From Emcibacter nanhaiensis (GTDB taxonomy: Bacteria > Pseudomonadota > Alphaproteobacteria > Sphingomonadales > Emcibacteraceae), in NCBI RefSeq assembly GCF_006385175.1, contig NZ_VFIY01000005.1, positions 565,501-629,500 of the forward strand: a stretch of DNA of 64,000 nt, given 5' to 3'. Shown here piece after piece: positions 25,295-35,249 of this stretch (position 1 is the stretch's first letter; each line of letters starts with the position of its first letter). Under the pieces are notes generated by a model that did no database searches, was not told where the DNA came from, and saw only the letters and a program-made list of their open reading frames with translations. The position numbers and the translations under genes were made by a program.

Positions 25295-26302
25295 TTACCC
25301 GAACAGGGCGTCAATATCTTCCTGGGAGGTTTTGCCGGTTGCCTTAGCGTCCAGCGCGGCCTCCGGGTCTTCTTCATAGACCTTCTTGGCAAAAACCTTG
25401 GGTGTTTTCTTTACGGCTGGCTTTGCGGCCACGGGGGCAGGTGCCGGTTCCGGTGCGGGATCCGCCGCCGGTGCGTCTTCCGCAAACAGGGCGTCGATAT
25501 CGTCCGCGTTCAGTTCCTCAGGAACGGCTTCAGGTTCCGGCTCAGGTGTGGCGTCGGCGGCCGGGGCATCTTCTGCAAACAGGGCGTCGATGTCGTCCGC
25601 ATCCAGCTCTTCCTGGACAGGGGGTTCTTCTTCGGCTTCGACGGCTGCTTCTTCCGTTGCTTCGCCGTTCAGAAGCGCATCGATTTCGGTCTGGTCAATG
25701 CCTTCGCCTTCCAGGGCCGGGCCATTGAGCAGAGCCTTGTTCTCATCAATTTCCTCTTCGTCCCTGGCGGCCTTGGCCACATCATCTTCCTGGATGCCGA
25801 GGATGTTGATCAGCCGGTCAATCCGGTCCTCCACATACTCGAGGGTGCGCACCACTTTGCTGATGCGCTGGCCGGTGATATCCTGGAAAGAACAGGCTTC
25901 AAAGATCTGCATAACCGCATCATGCACGGTGGCCTGGAACGCTTCCGCATCGTCGGTTTCAGCAGACATAATCCGCTCCGCTGATTCCATGATGGTGTTG
26001 GTCGCGCTTTCGGTCTGCTGGACAATAGCTTCGAGTTCCTGTCCGGCCCGGGGAATCTGGGCGCTGTCGGAATGTTCCGGCGACAGGGAGGCGATTTCCG
26101 CCTTGGCATCATTGATATAGTCAGCCAGGGACTGACACTCCTGATACAGCGTCAGGTCAATGGAGCGGAAATAACTCTCGGTAGACCGCATGAGGACTTC
26201 CGTCAGCGCAGCCACATCCGGCAGGGAAACAGGATGGTGGTCGCCCTGTCGCAGTTTGTCGACAAGCGGACTGATATGGTCAGGCAGCAGACCCGAACCC
26301 AT
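25295..26302 (-). CDS. cheZ: CheZ family chemotaxis protein phosphatase
   Basis: A 335-residue CheZ that dephosphorylates CheY-P. The catalytic helix segment CSFQDITGQRI (residues 137-147) supplies Asp141 and Gln145, equivalent to the D/Q pair of Escherichia coli CheZ. A long linker follows (residues 185-325) rich in Ala, Pro and Glu. It contains four copies of the sequence (D/E)IDAL(L/F): TEIDALLNG (205-213), DDIDALF (236-242), DDIDALF (267-273) and EDIDALFG at the C-terminus (328-335). These resemble the N-terminal CheY-binding peptide of FliM. The start overlaps the cheY stop by one base. Confidence 0.92.
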   Translation of the reverse strand: MGSGLLPDHISPLVDKLRQGDHHPVSLPDVAALTEVLMRSTESYFRSIDLTLYQECQSLADYINDAKAEIASLSPEHSDSAQIPRAGQELEAIVQQTESATNTIMESAERIMSAETDDAEAFQATVHDAVMQIFEACSFQDITGQRISKVVRTLEYVEDRIDRLINILGIQEDDVAKAARDEEEIDENKALLNGPALEGEGIDQTEIDALLNGEATEEAAVEAEEEPPVQEELDADDIDALFAEDAPAADATPEPEPEAVPEELNADDIDALFAEDAPAADPAPEPAPAPVAAKPAVKKTPKVFAKKVYEEDPEAALDAKATGKTSQEDIDALFG

Positions 26303-26688
26303 TAGAAGTCTCCAAGTACGCTGACCAGTTTTGTTTTCAGGGTCGCTGCGTTAAATGGTTTGACGATATAGTTGTTCACACCGGCTTTTTTGGCGGCGAT
26401 CACGTTATCGGTCTTGGATTCAGCAGTAACCATGATAAAGGGAACAGCCTTCAGCATTTCATCGGAACGAACTTCTTTCAGCAGTTCATATCCGGTCATC
26501 GGCTCCATGTTCCAGTCGGAAATGACCAGGCCATAGTTTTTGGACCGCATTTTGTTCAGGGCTTCTGAACCGTCGCTGGCTTCGTCCACATTCTGGAAAC
26601 CCAGCTGTTTCAACAGATTCCTGATAATACGCAGCATGGTTTTGTAATCATCCACGATCAGGATAGGCATTGACATTTCTACAGCCAT
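26302..26688 (-). CDS. cheY: CheY chemotaxis response regulator
   Basis: A 128-residue single-domain receiver. Acidic pocket residues are in ILIVDDY (Asp13, Asp14), the phospho-acceptor is Asp58 in VISDWN, and the switch residues Thr88 (MVTAES) and Lys in YIVKPF are present. The strong similarity to CheY in [13 protein letters not shown] and the adjacent cheZ fix the role: phosphorylated CheY binds the flagellar switch FliM. It is first in the cheY-cheZ operon; no kinase or receptor gene is nearby. Confidence 0.95.
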   Translation of the reverse strand: MAVEMSMPILIVDDYKTMLRIIRNLLKQLGFQNVDEASDGSEALNKMRSKNYGLVISDWNMEPMTGYELLKEVRSDEMLKAVPFIMVTAESKTDNVIAAKKAGVNNYIVKPFNAATLKTKLVSVLGDF

Positions 26689-26916
26689 TCTTTTCCCCGC
26701 TCCTCAAGCTAACAGGTTGGAAATCTTTAACTACGCGAATTTCCGGCTTCTCCGGACATTCACCCGATACAAACTAGCTGCAGTGATTAAAAAAAGGGTT
26801 AATAGAACAGGGGGCTTTCGTTTTTTTTTACATTGGTATATGGTGCAGCGCAAAATTTTTAAGTCTTAATATATAGCCATGGATAGTTGTTTTAACCTAT
26901 TGTGAGGGAGCAGCCG

Positions 26917-27345
26917 GTGTCGGAGTTGATTAAATATTATGTAGAGGATCTGGCTGTCGGCCAGACCGCCAGTCTGGAAAAAACATTTACTGAACAGGAT
27001 ATTCACCATTTTGCCGAGGTGACCGGCGACTGCAATCCACTGCATCTGGATGAAGACTATGCCAAGACGACCCTTTTCAAGGGCCGGATCGCCCATGGCA
27101 TGCTGACCGCCGGACTGATTTCCGCCGTGCTGGGCACTGAATTGCCGGGGCCGGGCGCCATTTACATGTCCCAGAATCTGAAGTTCAGGGCGCCGGTCCG
27201 GATCGGCGACCGGGTCAAGGCCCAGGTCACCGTCGAAGACGTCAATGTGGAAAAAAAGCGTGTAAAACTTCATTGCGTGTGTACAGTGGGTGATGATGTT
27301 GTTATGGAAGGGGAGGCTATGATGATGGTCCCCTCCAGGGGATAA
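26917..27345 (+). CDS. MaoC-like (R)-specific enoyl-CoA hydratase
   Basis: A hot-dog fold hydratase of about 142 residues. The hydratase-2 motif is clear: DIHHFAEVTGDCNPLHLDEDYA, with the catalytic Asp and His, followed by GRIAHGMLTAGLISAVLG. Such enzymes act on trans-2-enoyl-CoA in fatty-acid or polyhydroxyalkanoate metabolism. I choose GTG 26917 because GAGGGAG lies six bases upstream; the GTG at 26902 lies just before this site and has no site of its own. It is monocistronic or cotranscribed with ribF, 58 bases downstream. Confidence 0.9.
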   Translation: MSELIKYYVEDLAVGQTASLEKTFTEQDIHHFAEVTGDCNPLHLDEDYAKTTLFKGRIAHGMLTAGLISAVLGTELPGPGAIYMSQNLKFRAPVRIGDRVKAQVTVEDVNVEKKRVKLHCVCTVGDDVVMEGEAMMMVPSRG

Positions 27346-27403
27346 CACCGGTCCGGCAGCGAACAGTCCGGACAGCTGATCTGAGAGACATGCGAACGCG
27401 CCA

Positions 27404-28381
27404 ATGAGAATTTTCAGGCACAGTGACAATATACCGGACAACTGCAGGGGGTCTGTTATCGCGCTGGGCAATTTCGACGGTTTTCACCGGGGACACCAGA
27501 TCGTAATTGCCGAGGCGGGGCGAATTGCCCGGGAAATGAACACCACCCTGTCGGTGATGACGGTGGAGCCGCACCCCCGCAGCTTTTTCAATCCGGCCCA
27601 GGAGGATTTTCGCCTCACCTCATTCCGCACCAAGGCTCATCTGCTGGAGGCCTTCGGTGTCGACCAGCTTTTTACCCTGCCCTTCGATCGGGACCTTTAT
27701 AAAATGTCAGCCCAGGACTTCGTATTGAAGATCCTGCTGGAGGACATTGGCGTCCTGCATGTGGTGACCGGCTTTGATTATCGTTTCGGTGCGGGTCGCG
27801 GCGGAGGCACCGATGTGCTGGGCTGGCTCAGCGAGATGGAACAGTTCGGCCTGACAATTGTGGAGAAAGTGATGGAAGGCGATCATATCTATTCCTCCAC
27901 CAATATCCGCGAAAGCCTGCGCCAGGGCAGGGTGCGCGAGGTGGCGGACCGGCTCGGCCACTGGTGGTGCGTCGAAGGCCATGTGATCCAGGGCGACCAG
28001 CGCGGCCGCACCATCGGTTTCCCGACCGCCAATATTTCCATGGACGGCTATCTTAAGCCGCTGGCCGGGGTCTATGCGGTCCGGGTCCAGGTTGCCGACG
28101 GGGAGGTCTGGCAGGGCGTGGCCAATGTCGGCCGCAGGCCGACCTTCAACAAAAAGGATGTGCTGCTGGAAGTGCACCTGTTCGATTTTGAAGATCATAT
28201 CTATGACCATCCGGTCAAAGTGGCCTTTGTCGATTTCATCCGGGAAGAAACCAAATTTGACGGACTCGACGCCCTGAAAGCCCAGATTGCACTGGATTGC
28301 ACGACCGCCCGGGAGCTTCTGGCCAAACCGGAAAACCGGCAGGATTATATCCCGATGCCGCGCCTGGAGGACTATCTTTAG
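27404..28381 (+). CDS. ribF: Bifunctional riboflavin kinase/FAD synthetase
   Basis: A 325-residue enzyme that converts riboflavin to FMN and then FAD. The N-terminal adenylyltransferase domain has ALGNFDGFHRGHQ (about residues 20-33) and STNIRESLRQG; the C-terminal flavokinase domain has GRTIGFPTANI and GVYAVRVQV. All catalytic blocks are present and the length is usual. It precedes ileS and lspA, an order common in Proteobacteria. Confidence 0.96.
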   Translation: MRIFRHSDNIPDNCRGSVIALGNFDGFHRGHQIVIAEAGRIAREMNTTLSVMTVEPHPRSFFNPAQEDFRLTSFRTKAHLLEAFGVDQLFTLPFDRDLYKMSAQDFVLKILLEDIGVLHVVTGFDYRFGAGRGGGTDVLGWLSEMEQFGLTIVEKVMEGDHIYSSTNIRESLRQGRVREVADRLGHWWCVEGHVIQGDQRGRTIGFPTANISMDGYLKPLAGVYAVRVQVADGEVWQGVANVGRRPTFNKKDVLLEVHLFDFEDHIYDHPVKVAFVDFIREETKFDGLDALKAQIALDCTTARELLAKPENRQDYIPMPRLEDYL

Positions 28382-28490
28382 GATATAATCGCCTGAATCG
28401 GCCCGCTGCCCGTGAAAAAGGCTCGACAGTGGCCGAGTTCCCTTGCTACAAAGTGTCGTTTTTCAGCCGATATCATAAGAAACAACTGAC

Positions 28491-31331
28491 ATGACCAAAG
28501 ATTATCGCACAAGTATCTTTTTGCCCAAGACGGACTTCCCGATGAAGGGCAACCTGCCGAACCGCGAGCCCCAGTGGCTGGAACGCTGGGCCGAGAATGA
28601 TATTCCCGGCCGCCTGCGCGCGGAAAGCAAAGGACGCGAGAAATTTATCCTCCATGACGGCCCGCCCTATGCCAACGGCGATATTCATATCGGTCATGCG
28701 CTGAACAAGGTCCTGAAGGATGTGATTGTCCGTTCGCGCCAGATGTCGGGCTTTGACGCGGTCTATGTGCCGGGCTGGGACTGCCACGGTCTGCCGATCG
28801 AATGGAAGATCGAGGAGAAATACCGCAAGAAAAAGAAATCCAAGGACGAAGTGCCGCTCGGTGAATTCCGCCAGGAATGCCGCGATTTCGCCGCCCACTG
28901 GATTGACGTGCAGCGCGAGCAGTTCAAGCGGCTGGGCATTTTCGGCGACTGGGACAATCCCTATCTGACCATGAACTTCGCCGCAGAGGCCAAGATCGAG
29001 GAAGAACTGCTCAAATTCCTGATGAATGGCGGCCTCTATCGCGGCGCCAAGCCGGTCATGTGGTCGGTGGTGGAAAAAACCGCGCTCGCCGAGGCGGAAG
29101 TGGAATATCAGGATGTGGTCTCGACCCAGATCGATGTCGCCTTTGAAATCACCGAAAGCCCGATCGCCGAACTGGTCGGCGCCAATGCGGTGATCTGGAC
29201 CACCACTCCCTGGACCATCCCGGTTAACCAGGCCTTGGCTTATGGCCCGGAGGTGGACTATGTGGTTGTGGAGATGAACGGCAAGAAGGTTCTTGCAGCG
29301 GAAGCCCTGCTTGGCTCCCTGCTGGGCCGTGTCGGCTATGAAGGCGCGACACCTGCCGTCCTGTGGAAAGGCAAAGGCGCAGACCTGGCCGGCACCAAGG
29401 CGCAGCACCCGATGCATCACCTCGGCGGCTTTTACGCCACGCCACGGCCGTTCCTGCCCGGTGACTTTGTCACCACCGACGCCGGTACCGGCCTGGTGCA
29501 TATGGCCCCGGACCATGGTGAGGACGACTTCGCCCTCTGTAAGGAACACGGCATCGATCCGGTTTTTGCCGTCACCGACGGCGGCACCTACCGCGACGAC
29601 TGGCTGTGGCTCGGCGGCCAGGGCAATGTAATCAACAAGAAATTTGTCGCGTCCGACGGCCCGATCTGCGAAGATCTGCGCGCCACAGGACAGCTGCTGG
29701 CGGCGAGCGACGACTTTGAGCACTCTTATCCGCACAGCTGGCGCTCCAAGGCCAAGGTGATCTTCCGCTGCACCCCGCAGTGGTTCATCAGCATGGACAC
29801 CAATAACCTGCGCCAGATCGCGCTCGGCGAAATCGAGAAAGTGAAATGGTTCCCGCAGACCGGCCAGAACCGCATCCGCTCCATGGTCGAGGGACGGCCC
29901 GACTGGGTAATCTCCCGCCAGCGCGCCTGGGGCGTGCCGATCAGCCTGTTCGTGCGCAAATCCGACGGCGAGCTGCTGAAGGACGAAAATGTTAACCGCC
30001 GTATCATCGAGGCCATGAAGGAAGAGGGCGCCGACGCCTGGTTCTCCTCTGAACCGAGCCGCTTCCTCGGCAATGACTATAACCCGGACGACTATGAACA
30101 GGTTATGGACATCCTGGATGTGTGGTTCGATAGCGGCTCCACCCACAGCTTCGTGCTCGAGGACCGCGACGACCTGCAGAGCCCGGCCGATCTTTACCTG
30201 GAAGGCACCGACCAGCATCGCGGCTGGTTCCAGTCTTCGCTGCTGGAAAGCTGCGGCACCCGCGGCCATGCGCCCTACAAGGCGGTGCTGACCCACGGCT
30301 TTACCCTGGACGAGAAGGGCCTCAAAATGTCCAAGTCGCTGGGCAACGGGGTCGATCCGCAGCAGGTGGTCAAACAATATGGCGCCGACATCATCCGCCT
30401 GTGGGTGACCTCGACCGACTATTTCAACGATCATCGCATCGGCGACAATATCATCAAGGGCCAGGTGGAAGCCTACCGCAAGATTCGCAATACCCTGCGC
30501 TTCCTGCTCGGCAACCTGGAAGGGTTCGCTGAGGAAGAGCGTCTGCCAGTATCCGAGATGCCGGAACTGGAACGCTGGGTGCTGCATCGCCTCAGCGAGC
30601 TGGACGCGCTGATCAGGGACTGTATCGAAAATTATAATTTCCATCGCCTGTATAATGCGCTTTACAACTTCTGCATTGTCGACTTGAGCGCCTTCTATTT
30701 CGATATCCGCAAGGATGCGCTTTACTGCGATGCGCTGATGGCCACTCGCCGCCGCGCATCCCGCACGGTGCTGGATGCCATTTTCCATTGCCTGACCCGC
30801 TGGCTGGCGCCGATCCTGGCCTTTACCGCCGACGAGGTCTGGCAGTCCCGCTATCCCGACGACAAGGACAGCGTGCACCTGAAAACCTTCTATGACGTGC
30901 CGGCCGACTGGCGTGACGAGGCGCTGGCAGAAAAATGGACCAAAGTCCGCAGCCTGCGCCGGGTCGTAACCGGGGCGCTGGAAGTGGAGCGCCGCGAAAA
31001 ACGCATCGGCTCCAGCCTGCAGGCCAAAGTCAGCGTCTTTGTTACCGACAGCGGCTATGTGGACGCGCTCAAGGGCATTGACCTCGCCGAAATCAGCATC
31101 ACCTCCAAGGCCGATCTGGTCGAGGGCGCAGCCCCTGCTGGTGCCTTTGCCCTGGAGGATGTGGCCGATGTGGCGGTGGTGCCGGACCTGTCCGAAGGCG
31201 GCAAGTGCGAGCGCTGCTGGCAGGTGTTGCCGGAAGTGGGCACCATTGACGGCCACGAGGACATCTGTGGCCGCTGCGCCGAGGCGGTGGATGCGCTCGG
31301 CATTGAGCTTCCGGAAAAAGAAGAGGCCTGA
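28491..31331 (+). CDS. ileS: Isoleucyl-tRNA synthetase
   Basis: A 946-residue class I aminoacyl-tRNA synthetase. The HIGH signature is in [19 protein letters not shown] (about residue 65), the editing domain has [11 protein letters not shown], the KMSKS loop is [15 protein letters not shown], and a C-terminal zinc finger has CERCWQ and CGRCAEA. Full length. The stop overlaps the lspA start by one base (TGATG), which couples it to signal peptidase II as in many bacteria. Confidence 0.98.
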   Translation: MTKDYRTSIFLPKTDFPMKGNLPNREPQWLERWAENDIPGRLRAESKGREKFILHDGPPYANGDIHIGHALNKVLKDVIVRSRQMSGFDAVYVPGWDCHGLPIEWKIEEKYRKKKKSKDEVPLGEFRQECRDFAAHWIDVQREQFKRLGIFGDWDNPYLTMNFAAEAKIEEELLKFLMNGGLYRGAKPVMWSVVEKTALAEAEVEYQDVVSTQIDVAFEITESPIAELVGANAVIWTTTPWTIPVNQALAYGPEVDYVVVEMNGKKVLAAEALLGSLLGRVGYEGATPAVLWKGKGADLAGTKAQHPMHHLGGFYATPRPFLPGDFVTTDAGTGLVHMAPDHGEDDFALCKEHGIDPVFAVTDGGTYRDDWLWLGGQGNVINKKFVASDGPICEDLRATGQLLAASDDFEHSYPHSWRSKAKVIFRCTPQWFISMDTNNLRQIALGEIEKVKWFPQTGQNRIRSMVEGRPDWVISRQRAWGVPISLFVRKSDGELLKDENVNRRIIEAMKEEGADAWFSSEPSRFLGNDYNPDDYEQVMDILDVWFDSGSTHSFVLEDRDDLQSPADLYLEGTDQHRGWFQSSLLESCGTRGHAPYKAVLTHGFTLDEKGLKMSKSLGNGVDPQQVVKQYGADIIRLWVTSTDYFNDHRIGDNIIKGQVEAYRKIRNTLRFLLGNLEGFAEEERLPVSEMPELERWVLHRLSELDALIRDCIENYNFHRLYNALYNFCIVDLSAFYFDIRKDALYCDALMATRRRASRTVLDAIFHCLTRWLAPILAFTADEVWQSRYPDDKDSVHLKTFYDVPADWRDEALAEKWTKVRSLRRVVTGALEVERREKRIGSSLQAKVSVFVTDSGYVDALKGIDLAEISITSKADLVEGAAPAGAFALEDVADVAVVPDLSEGGKCERCWQVLPEVGTIDGHEDICGRCAEAVDALGIELPEKEEA

Positions 31332-31819
31332 TGTTCGCCCGTGGCCTGATCATCGCAGCCTTTGTGTTCCTGCTGGACCGCCTCAGCAAATGGTGGTTCA
31401 TCGATGTCTTTGAACTGCCGAAAAAGGGCGTGGTCGAAATTCTGCCCATCTTCAATGTTGTGATGTACTGGAACCGGGGGGTCAGCTTCAGCCTGTTCTC
31501 TGCGGAAACGGAGACAGGGCGCTGGATTCTGGTCGGCATGACCTGCCTGATTGTGGTGGTTTTGCTGTTTTGGCTCAGATCTGTGCAGGCTCGTCTCACA
31601 ATGGTGGCAATAGGGCTTGTCATTGGCGGCGCAATTGGTAACATCTACGACCGGGTTATGTATGGCGCCGTGGCGGACTTTTTCCAGTTTCATCTGGGCG
31701 ACTGGTCCTTTGCGGTGTTCAATGTGGCAGACTGCTTTATCTCCCTCGGCGCGACCGTGCTGGTCTGGGAGGCCTTTTTCGGCAGCAGTGCGGAAAAGAA
31801 AAAACAACTGCCGCAATAA
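31331..31819 (+). CDS. lspA: Lipoprotein signal peptidase (signal peptidase II)
   Basis: A 162-residue inner-membrane aspartyl protease that removes signal peptides from lipoproteins. Four helices are present; catalytic Asp residues sit in GNIYDRVMYGAVADFFQFH and FNVADCFISLGA. NRGVSFSLF matches the conserved N-terminal region. It overlaps ileS and is followed by a DUF3035 lipoprotein gene, a probable substrate. Confidence 0.96.
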   Translation: MFARGLIIAAFVFLLDRLSKWWFIDVFELPKKGVVEILPIFNVVMYWNRGVSFSLFSAETETGRWILVGMTCLIVVVLLFWLRSVQARLTMVAIGLVIGGAIGNIYDRVMYGAVADFFQFHLGDWSFAVFNVADCFISLGATVLVWEAFFGSSAEKKKQLPQ

Positions 31820-31852
31820 TTGGCAGAGAGTGAAGCGAAAGGGAATATTTTG

Positions 31853-32065
31853 GTGATCAGGCAAGCAATGATAATCGGGGCAGGACTTCTGGCACTGGCG
31901 CTCAGCGCCTGCGGCGGCAAGGATGCTCCGGACGAGTTTCTGGTTCTTAAGAATCCGTCTCTGGCGGTGCCGCCGGAATATCACCTGCGTCCGCCGGGAG
32001 ACGATGATTTGGCGGACACCTATACGCCGCAGGAACTGGCCAGGCAGGCTTTGTTCGGCGAATAG
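31853..32065 (+). CDS. DUF3035-type small lipoprotein
   Basis: A protein of about 70 residues with a lipoprotein signal peptide (MIRQAMIIGAGLLALALSAC) and the conserved DUF3035 mature part: PDEFLVLKNPSLAVPPEYHLRPP and TYTPQELARQALFG. I choose GTG 31853, with AAGGGA upstream, because it gives a charged N-region; ATG 31868 is possible, while the TTG at 31820 is unlikely. The family is common downstream of lspA and upstream of M16 peptidases in Alphaproteobacteria; function unknown. Confidence 0.82.
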   Translation: MIRQAMIIGAGLLALALSACGGKDAPDEFLVLKNPSLAVPPEYHLRPPGDDDLADTYTPQELARQALFGE

Positions 32066-32111
32066 TCCTGATGCTCTCCTGTAGCATGGCACTTCCAAGC
32101 GGGAGACAAAA

Positions 32112-33515
32112 ATGACCGGTATATCCCGAACTTTCATATCCCTGACGCAACGGACGGCGGTTCTCGCCGCCCTCCTGCTGGTGGCGGTGATAACGTCGCC
32201 GGCCCGGGCCAGCGATAGTGTTGTGGACAGTTTCGCCCTCGACAACGGCATGCAGGTGGTGGTTATTCCCGACCACCGGGCGCCGATCGTGACCCATATG
32301 GTCTGGTATAATGTGGGCGCCGCCGACGACCCCAAGGGGCATTCCGGCCTCGCCCACTTCCTCGAACATATGATGTTCAAGCGGACAAAGACGCTGGCGG
32401 AAGGGGAATATTCCCGTATCGTCGCCCGCAACGGCGGCCGGCACAATGCCTTCACCTCCGCCGACTACACCGGCTATTACCAGACCGTGGCCGTTGACCG
32501 GCTGCCGCTGATGATGGAGCTGGAGGCCGACCGCATGGTGGGCCTGGTGCTGGATGAACAGGATATTCTGTCCGAACGGGATGTGGTGCTGGAAGAACGC
32601 AGCATGCGGATCGACAGCCAGCCCATGGCCCTGCTGCGCGAACAGATGGCCGCCGCCCAGTTTACCGTGCACCCATACGGCATTCCCATCGCCGGCTGGC
32701 GGCGCGAGCTGGAAAAGCTGTCCCTCAAGGATGTGCGCGATTTCTATGACAAATATTATAACCCCGCCAATGCGATCCTGATTGTCGCCGGCGATGTCAC
32801 CACCGAACAGGTGCGAACACTGGCCGGGAAATATTACGGCCCGCTCAAGGGCACGGTGCTGCCGAAGCGGGTGCGTGCGCAGGAGCCGGAACAGACTGAA
32901 GCCAAACGGGTGGACTACCGGGACCAGCGGGTCCAGCAGCCGACCTGGCTCCGGAGCTATCACGCCCCGAGCTATAGCGCCGGGCGCAAGGAACTGGCGC
33001 CGGCTCTTGACGTGCTGGCGGAAATCCTCGGTTCCGGTGTGGTCAGCCGCCTTTATCAGAAGCTGGTGGTGGAACAGCGCGTCGCGGTGGCGGCGGGCAG
33101 CCAGTATAGCTCCATCTCCTATGATCCCGACAGCTTCCTGTTTTACGCCGTTCCCCGTCCCGGCCTGGCGCCGACGCCGGAGGAATCGCTCGACATCCTG
33201 GAAAAAGCCACCGACGCCGTGATTGCGGAAATTGTGGAAAAGGGAATCACCGAGGAAGAATTGAACCGGGTGAAAACCGGTCTGGTGGCGGAAATGATTT
33301 ACGCCCGGGATTCCAACAGCACCATGGCGCAGATTTTCGGCCAGGCCCTGACCACCGGCAGCACCATCGAGGATGTGCTCAACTGGCCCGACGAGATCCG
33401 GGCGGTGACCACCGACGATGTGCTGGAGGCGGCGCGCTATGTGCTGGATATCAGGAAATCGGTGACCGGCCGCCTGCTGCCAAAACAGCCTGAACAAGCG
33501 GGAGAAATGAAATGA
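32112..33515 (+). CDS. M16 family zinc metallopeptidase (catalytic partner)
   Basis: A 467-residue pitrilysin-type peptidase with a signal peptide (about 1-36, ending SPARAS). The inverted zinc motif HFLEH is at residues 82-86, and the distal Glu is probably in DVVLEERSMR. The second half is the conserved M16 C-terminal domain. Periplasmic proteolysis is inferred. The stop overlaps the next gene by four bases. The partner lacks the zinc motif, so the two probably form a heterodimer, as known for mitochondrial processing peptidase and related bacterial pairs. Confidence 0.93.
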   Translation: MTGISRTFISLTQRTAVLAALLLVAVITSPARASDSVVDSFALDNGMQVVVIPDHRAPIVTHMVWYNVGAADDPKGHSGLAHFLEHMMFKRTKTLAEGEYSRIVARNGGRHNAFTSADYTGYYQTVAVDRLPLMMELEADRMVGLVLDEQDILSERDVVLEERSMRIDSQPMALLREQMAAAQFTVHPYGIPIAGWRRELEKLSLKDVRDFYDKYYNPANAILIVAGDVTTEQVRTLAGKYYGPLKGTVLPKRVRAQEPEQTEAKRVDYRDQRVQQPTWLRSYHAPSYSAGRKELAPALDVLAEILGSGVVSRLYQKLVVEQRVAVAAGSQYSSISYDPDSFLFYAVPRPGLAPTPEESLDILEKATDAVIAEIVEKGITEEELNRVKTGLVAEMIYARDSNSTMAQIFGQALTTGSTIEDVLNWPDEIRAVTTDDVLEAARYVLDIRKSVTGRLLPKQPEQAGEMK

Positions 33516-34870
33516 AACTGAAATCCCTGCTTGTTGCCCTGATAGTCATTCTGGTGCTGCCCGCCGGGCGCGCTCTCGCGGCGATGGACATCCAGAAAGT
33601 CATCAGCCCCACCGGGATCGAGGCCTGGCTGGTGGAGAATCACACCATTCCGGTCATCAGCATGCAGTTTGCCTTCCAGGGCGGCGAGGTCAAGGACCCG
33701 GCCCATAAGGCGGGCCTGTCGGCGCTGGTGTCCGGCCTGCTCGATGAAGGGGCAGGGGATATGGATTCCCGGACCTTCCAGACGGCGCTTGAGGAAAAAG
33801 CGATCAAGCTCGGCTTTTCTTCCGGGCAGGATCGCTTTAACGGTTATCTGAAGACCTTGACCGAGAACCGGGAACAGGCCTTCAACCTGCTGTCCCTGGC
33901 CCTCAATAAACCGCGGTTCGACCCGGACGCCATCGACCGGATCCGCCAGCAGCTGATCACGATCCTGATCCGGCAGCAGGAGGATCCGAGTTCCATTGCC
34001 GCGGAAATCTTCCGCGAGCAGAGTTTCCCGCATCACCCCTATGGCAACAGTCCGATCGGGACCGAGGAAACCCTGAACAGCCTGACCCGCGAGGACCTGC
34101 TGCTCTATATGGAGGAGCGCCTGACCCGGGATCGTCTGGTCATCAGTGTAGTCGGTGACGTGACGGCCGAGGAACTGGGTGAACTCCTTGACAGGACGTT
34201 CGGTATCCTGGTGGATGAAGCCATTGACGCCCGGGTCACTGACACCCAGCCGGAAATGCCGGCGGCGCTGTATCTGAAAAAGCATCCGGGCCACCAGTCC
34301 AAGATCCTGTTCGGCCATGGCGGCATCAAGCGCCTGGATCCGGACTGGTATGCGGCCTTTGTGATGAATTATATCCTGGGTGGTGGCGGCCTGACGTCAC
34401 GTCTGGCGGAAACCGTGCGCGAGGAAAACGGCCTGGCCTATTCGATCGGCACCGGCTTCCAGCCCCGGGAATATAGCGGGCTGTTCAGCGGCAGCATGGG
34501 GACCCAAAACGAGCGGGCCTCGGAAGCCATTGCCTTGACTCGCGACGAAATCCGCCGCATGCGGGACGAGGGGGTAACGGAACAGGAGTTGCAGGACGCC
34601 AAAACTTACCTGACCGGATCCTACGCCCTGACTTTTTCCACCAGCGACGCTATTGCCAGACAGTTGCTGGGCGCCCAGATCCTTGGGTTCGAGCCGGTAT
34701 ATTTCGAGCGTCGGAATGAATATATCAATGCGGTGACCCGTGAACAGATCAGCCGCGTGGCCAAGCGGCTGCTGCATCCGGATAATCTGTTCTGGGTAGT
34801 GGTCGGTAGTCCGGCCAATCTGGAAAGCCTGGATATCCCGCTGATGGGGGATGCCGCCAAGACGGAATAG
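33512..34870 (+). CDS. M16 family peptidase-like protein (non-catalytic partner)
   Basis: A 452-residue M16 homologue with a signal peptide (about 1-24, ending GRALA). Where the catalytic partner has HFLEH it has GLSALVSGLLDEGAG, so the zinc ligands are missing; the typical glycine-rich loop YILGGGGLTSRLAETVRE is intact. It probably binds substrate for the preceding gene product. The four-base overlap supports equimolar synthesis. Confidence 0.92.
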   Translation: MKLKSLLVALIVILVLPAGRALAAMDIQKVISPTGIEAWLVENHTIPVISMQFAFQGGEVKDPAHKAGLSALVSGLLDEGAGDMDSRTFQTALEEKAIKLGFSSGQDRFNGYLKTLTENREQAFNLLSLALNKPRFDPDAIDRIRQQLITILIRQQEDPSSIAAEIFREQSFPHHPYGNSPIGTEETLNSLTREDLLLYMEERLTRDRLVISVVGDVTAEELGELLDRTFGILVDEAIDARVTDTQPEMPAALYLKKHPGHQSKILFGHGGIKRLDPDWYAAFVMNYILGGGGLTSRLAETVREENGLAYSIGTGFQPREYSGLFSGSMGTQNERASEAIALTRDEIRRMRDEGVTEQELQDAKTYLTGSYALTFSTSDAIARQLLGAQILGFEPVYFERRNEYINAVTREQISRVAKRLLHPDNLFWVVVGSPANLESLDIPLMGDAAKTE

Positions 34871-34875
34871 TCACC

Positions 34876-35061
34876 TCAGGCGAGGGAACTTTCGCCTGTG
34901 AATGTTTCTTCGCGTGACGGAATAAGGCAGATTGTCCCTATGGCAACAAGGAGCAGACTGACAAATACGAGGAGCTCCTGATAGTTGGGCGAGATTTCCA
35001 TCATAGCTGCTGTAAGTCCGCCGAGTCCAAGACCGAAAATAAGTCCGTGTATAAATCTCAT
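34876..35061 (-). CDS. Small membrane protein, paralogue A
   Basis: A 61-residue protein with two predicted membrane helices: IHGLIFGLGLGGLTAAMM and LLVFVSLLLVAIGTICLI. ATG 35061 follows GAAGGGGAAGAAAC. The N-terminus MRFIHGLIFGLGLGG is nearly the same as that of the gene at 35250-35408, so the two arose by duplication. Family and function not recognised. Confidence 0.65.
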   Translation of the reverse strand: MRFIHGLIFGLGLGGLTAAMMEISPNYQELLVFVSLLLVAIGTICLIPSREETFTGESSLA

Positions 35062-35249
35062 GTTTCTTCCCCTTCGTTGAGTGATGGGGAAACATTAATC
35101 CACTGGTTGTGCGGTTGCGTTGATCTGGATCAGTCTGCCGCATTATTCCGAATTTTTGTCAATCCAACGGAAATCTGTCGTTTGTCAAAAAGTACAATCA
35201 GCCGCGGTGCTGCCGGCAGAGCCGGCCAGAAGCCGGTCCGGTCTCCCTG

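Noticed and set aside
28473-31256. 927-codon open frame antisense to ileS
   Set aside because: Mirror of ileS codons in GC-rich DNA; composition His/Gln/Gly-rich, no ribosome binding site, no family motif.
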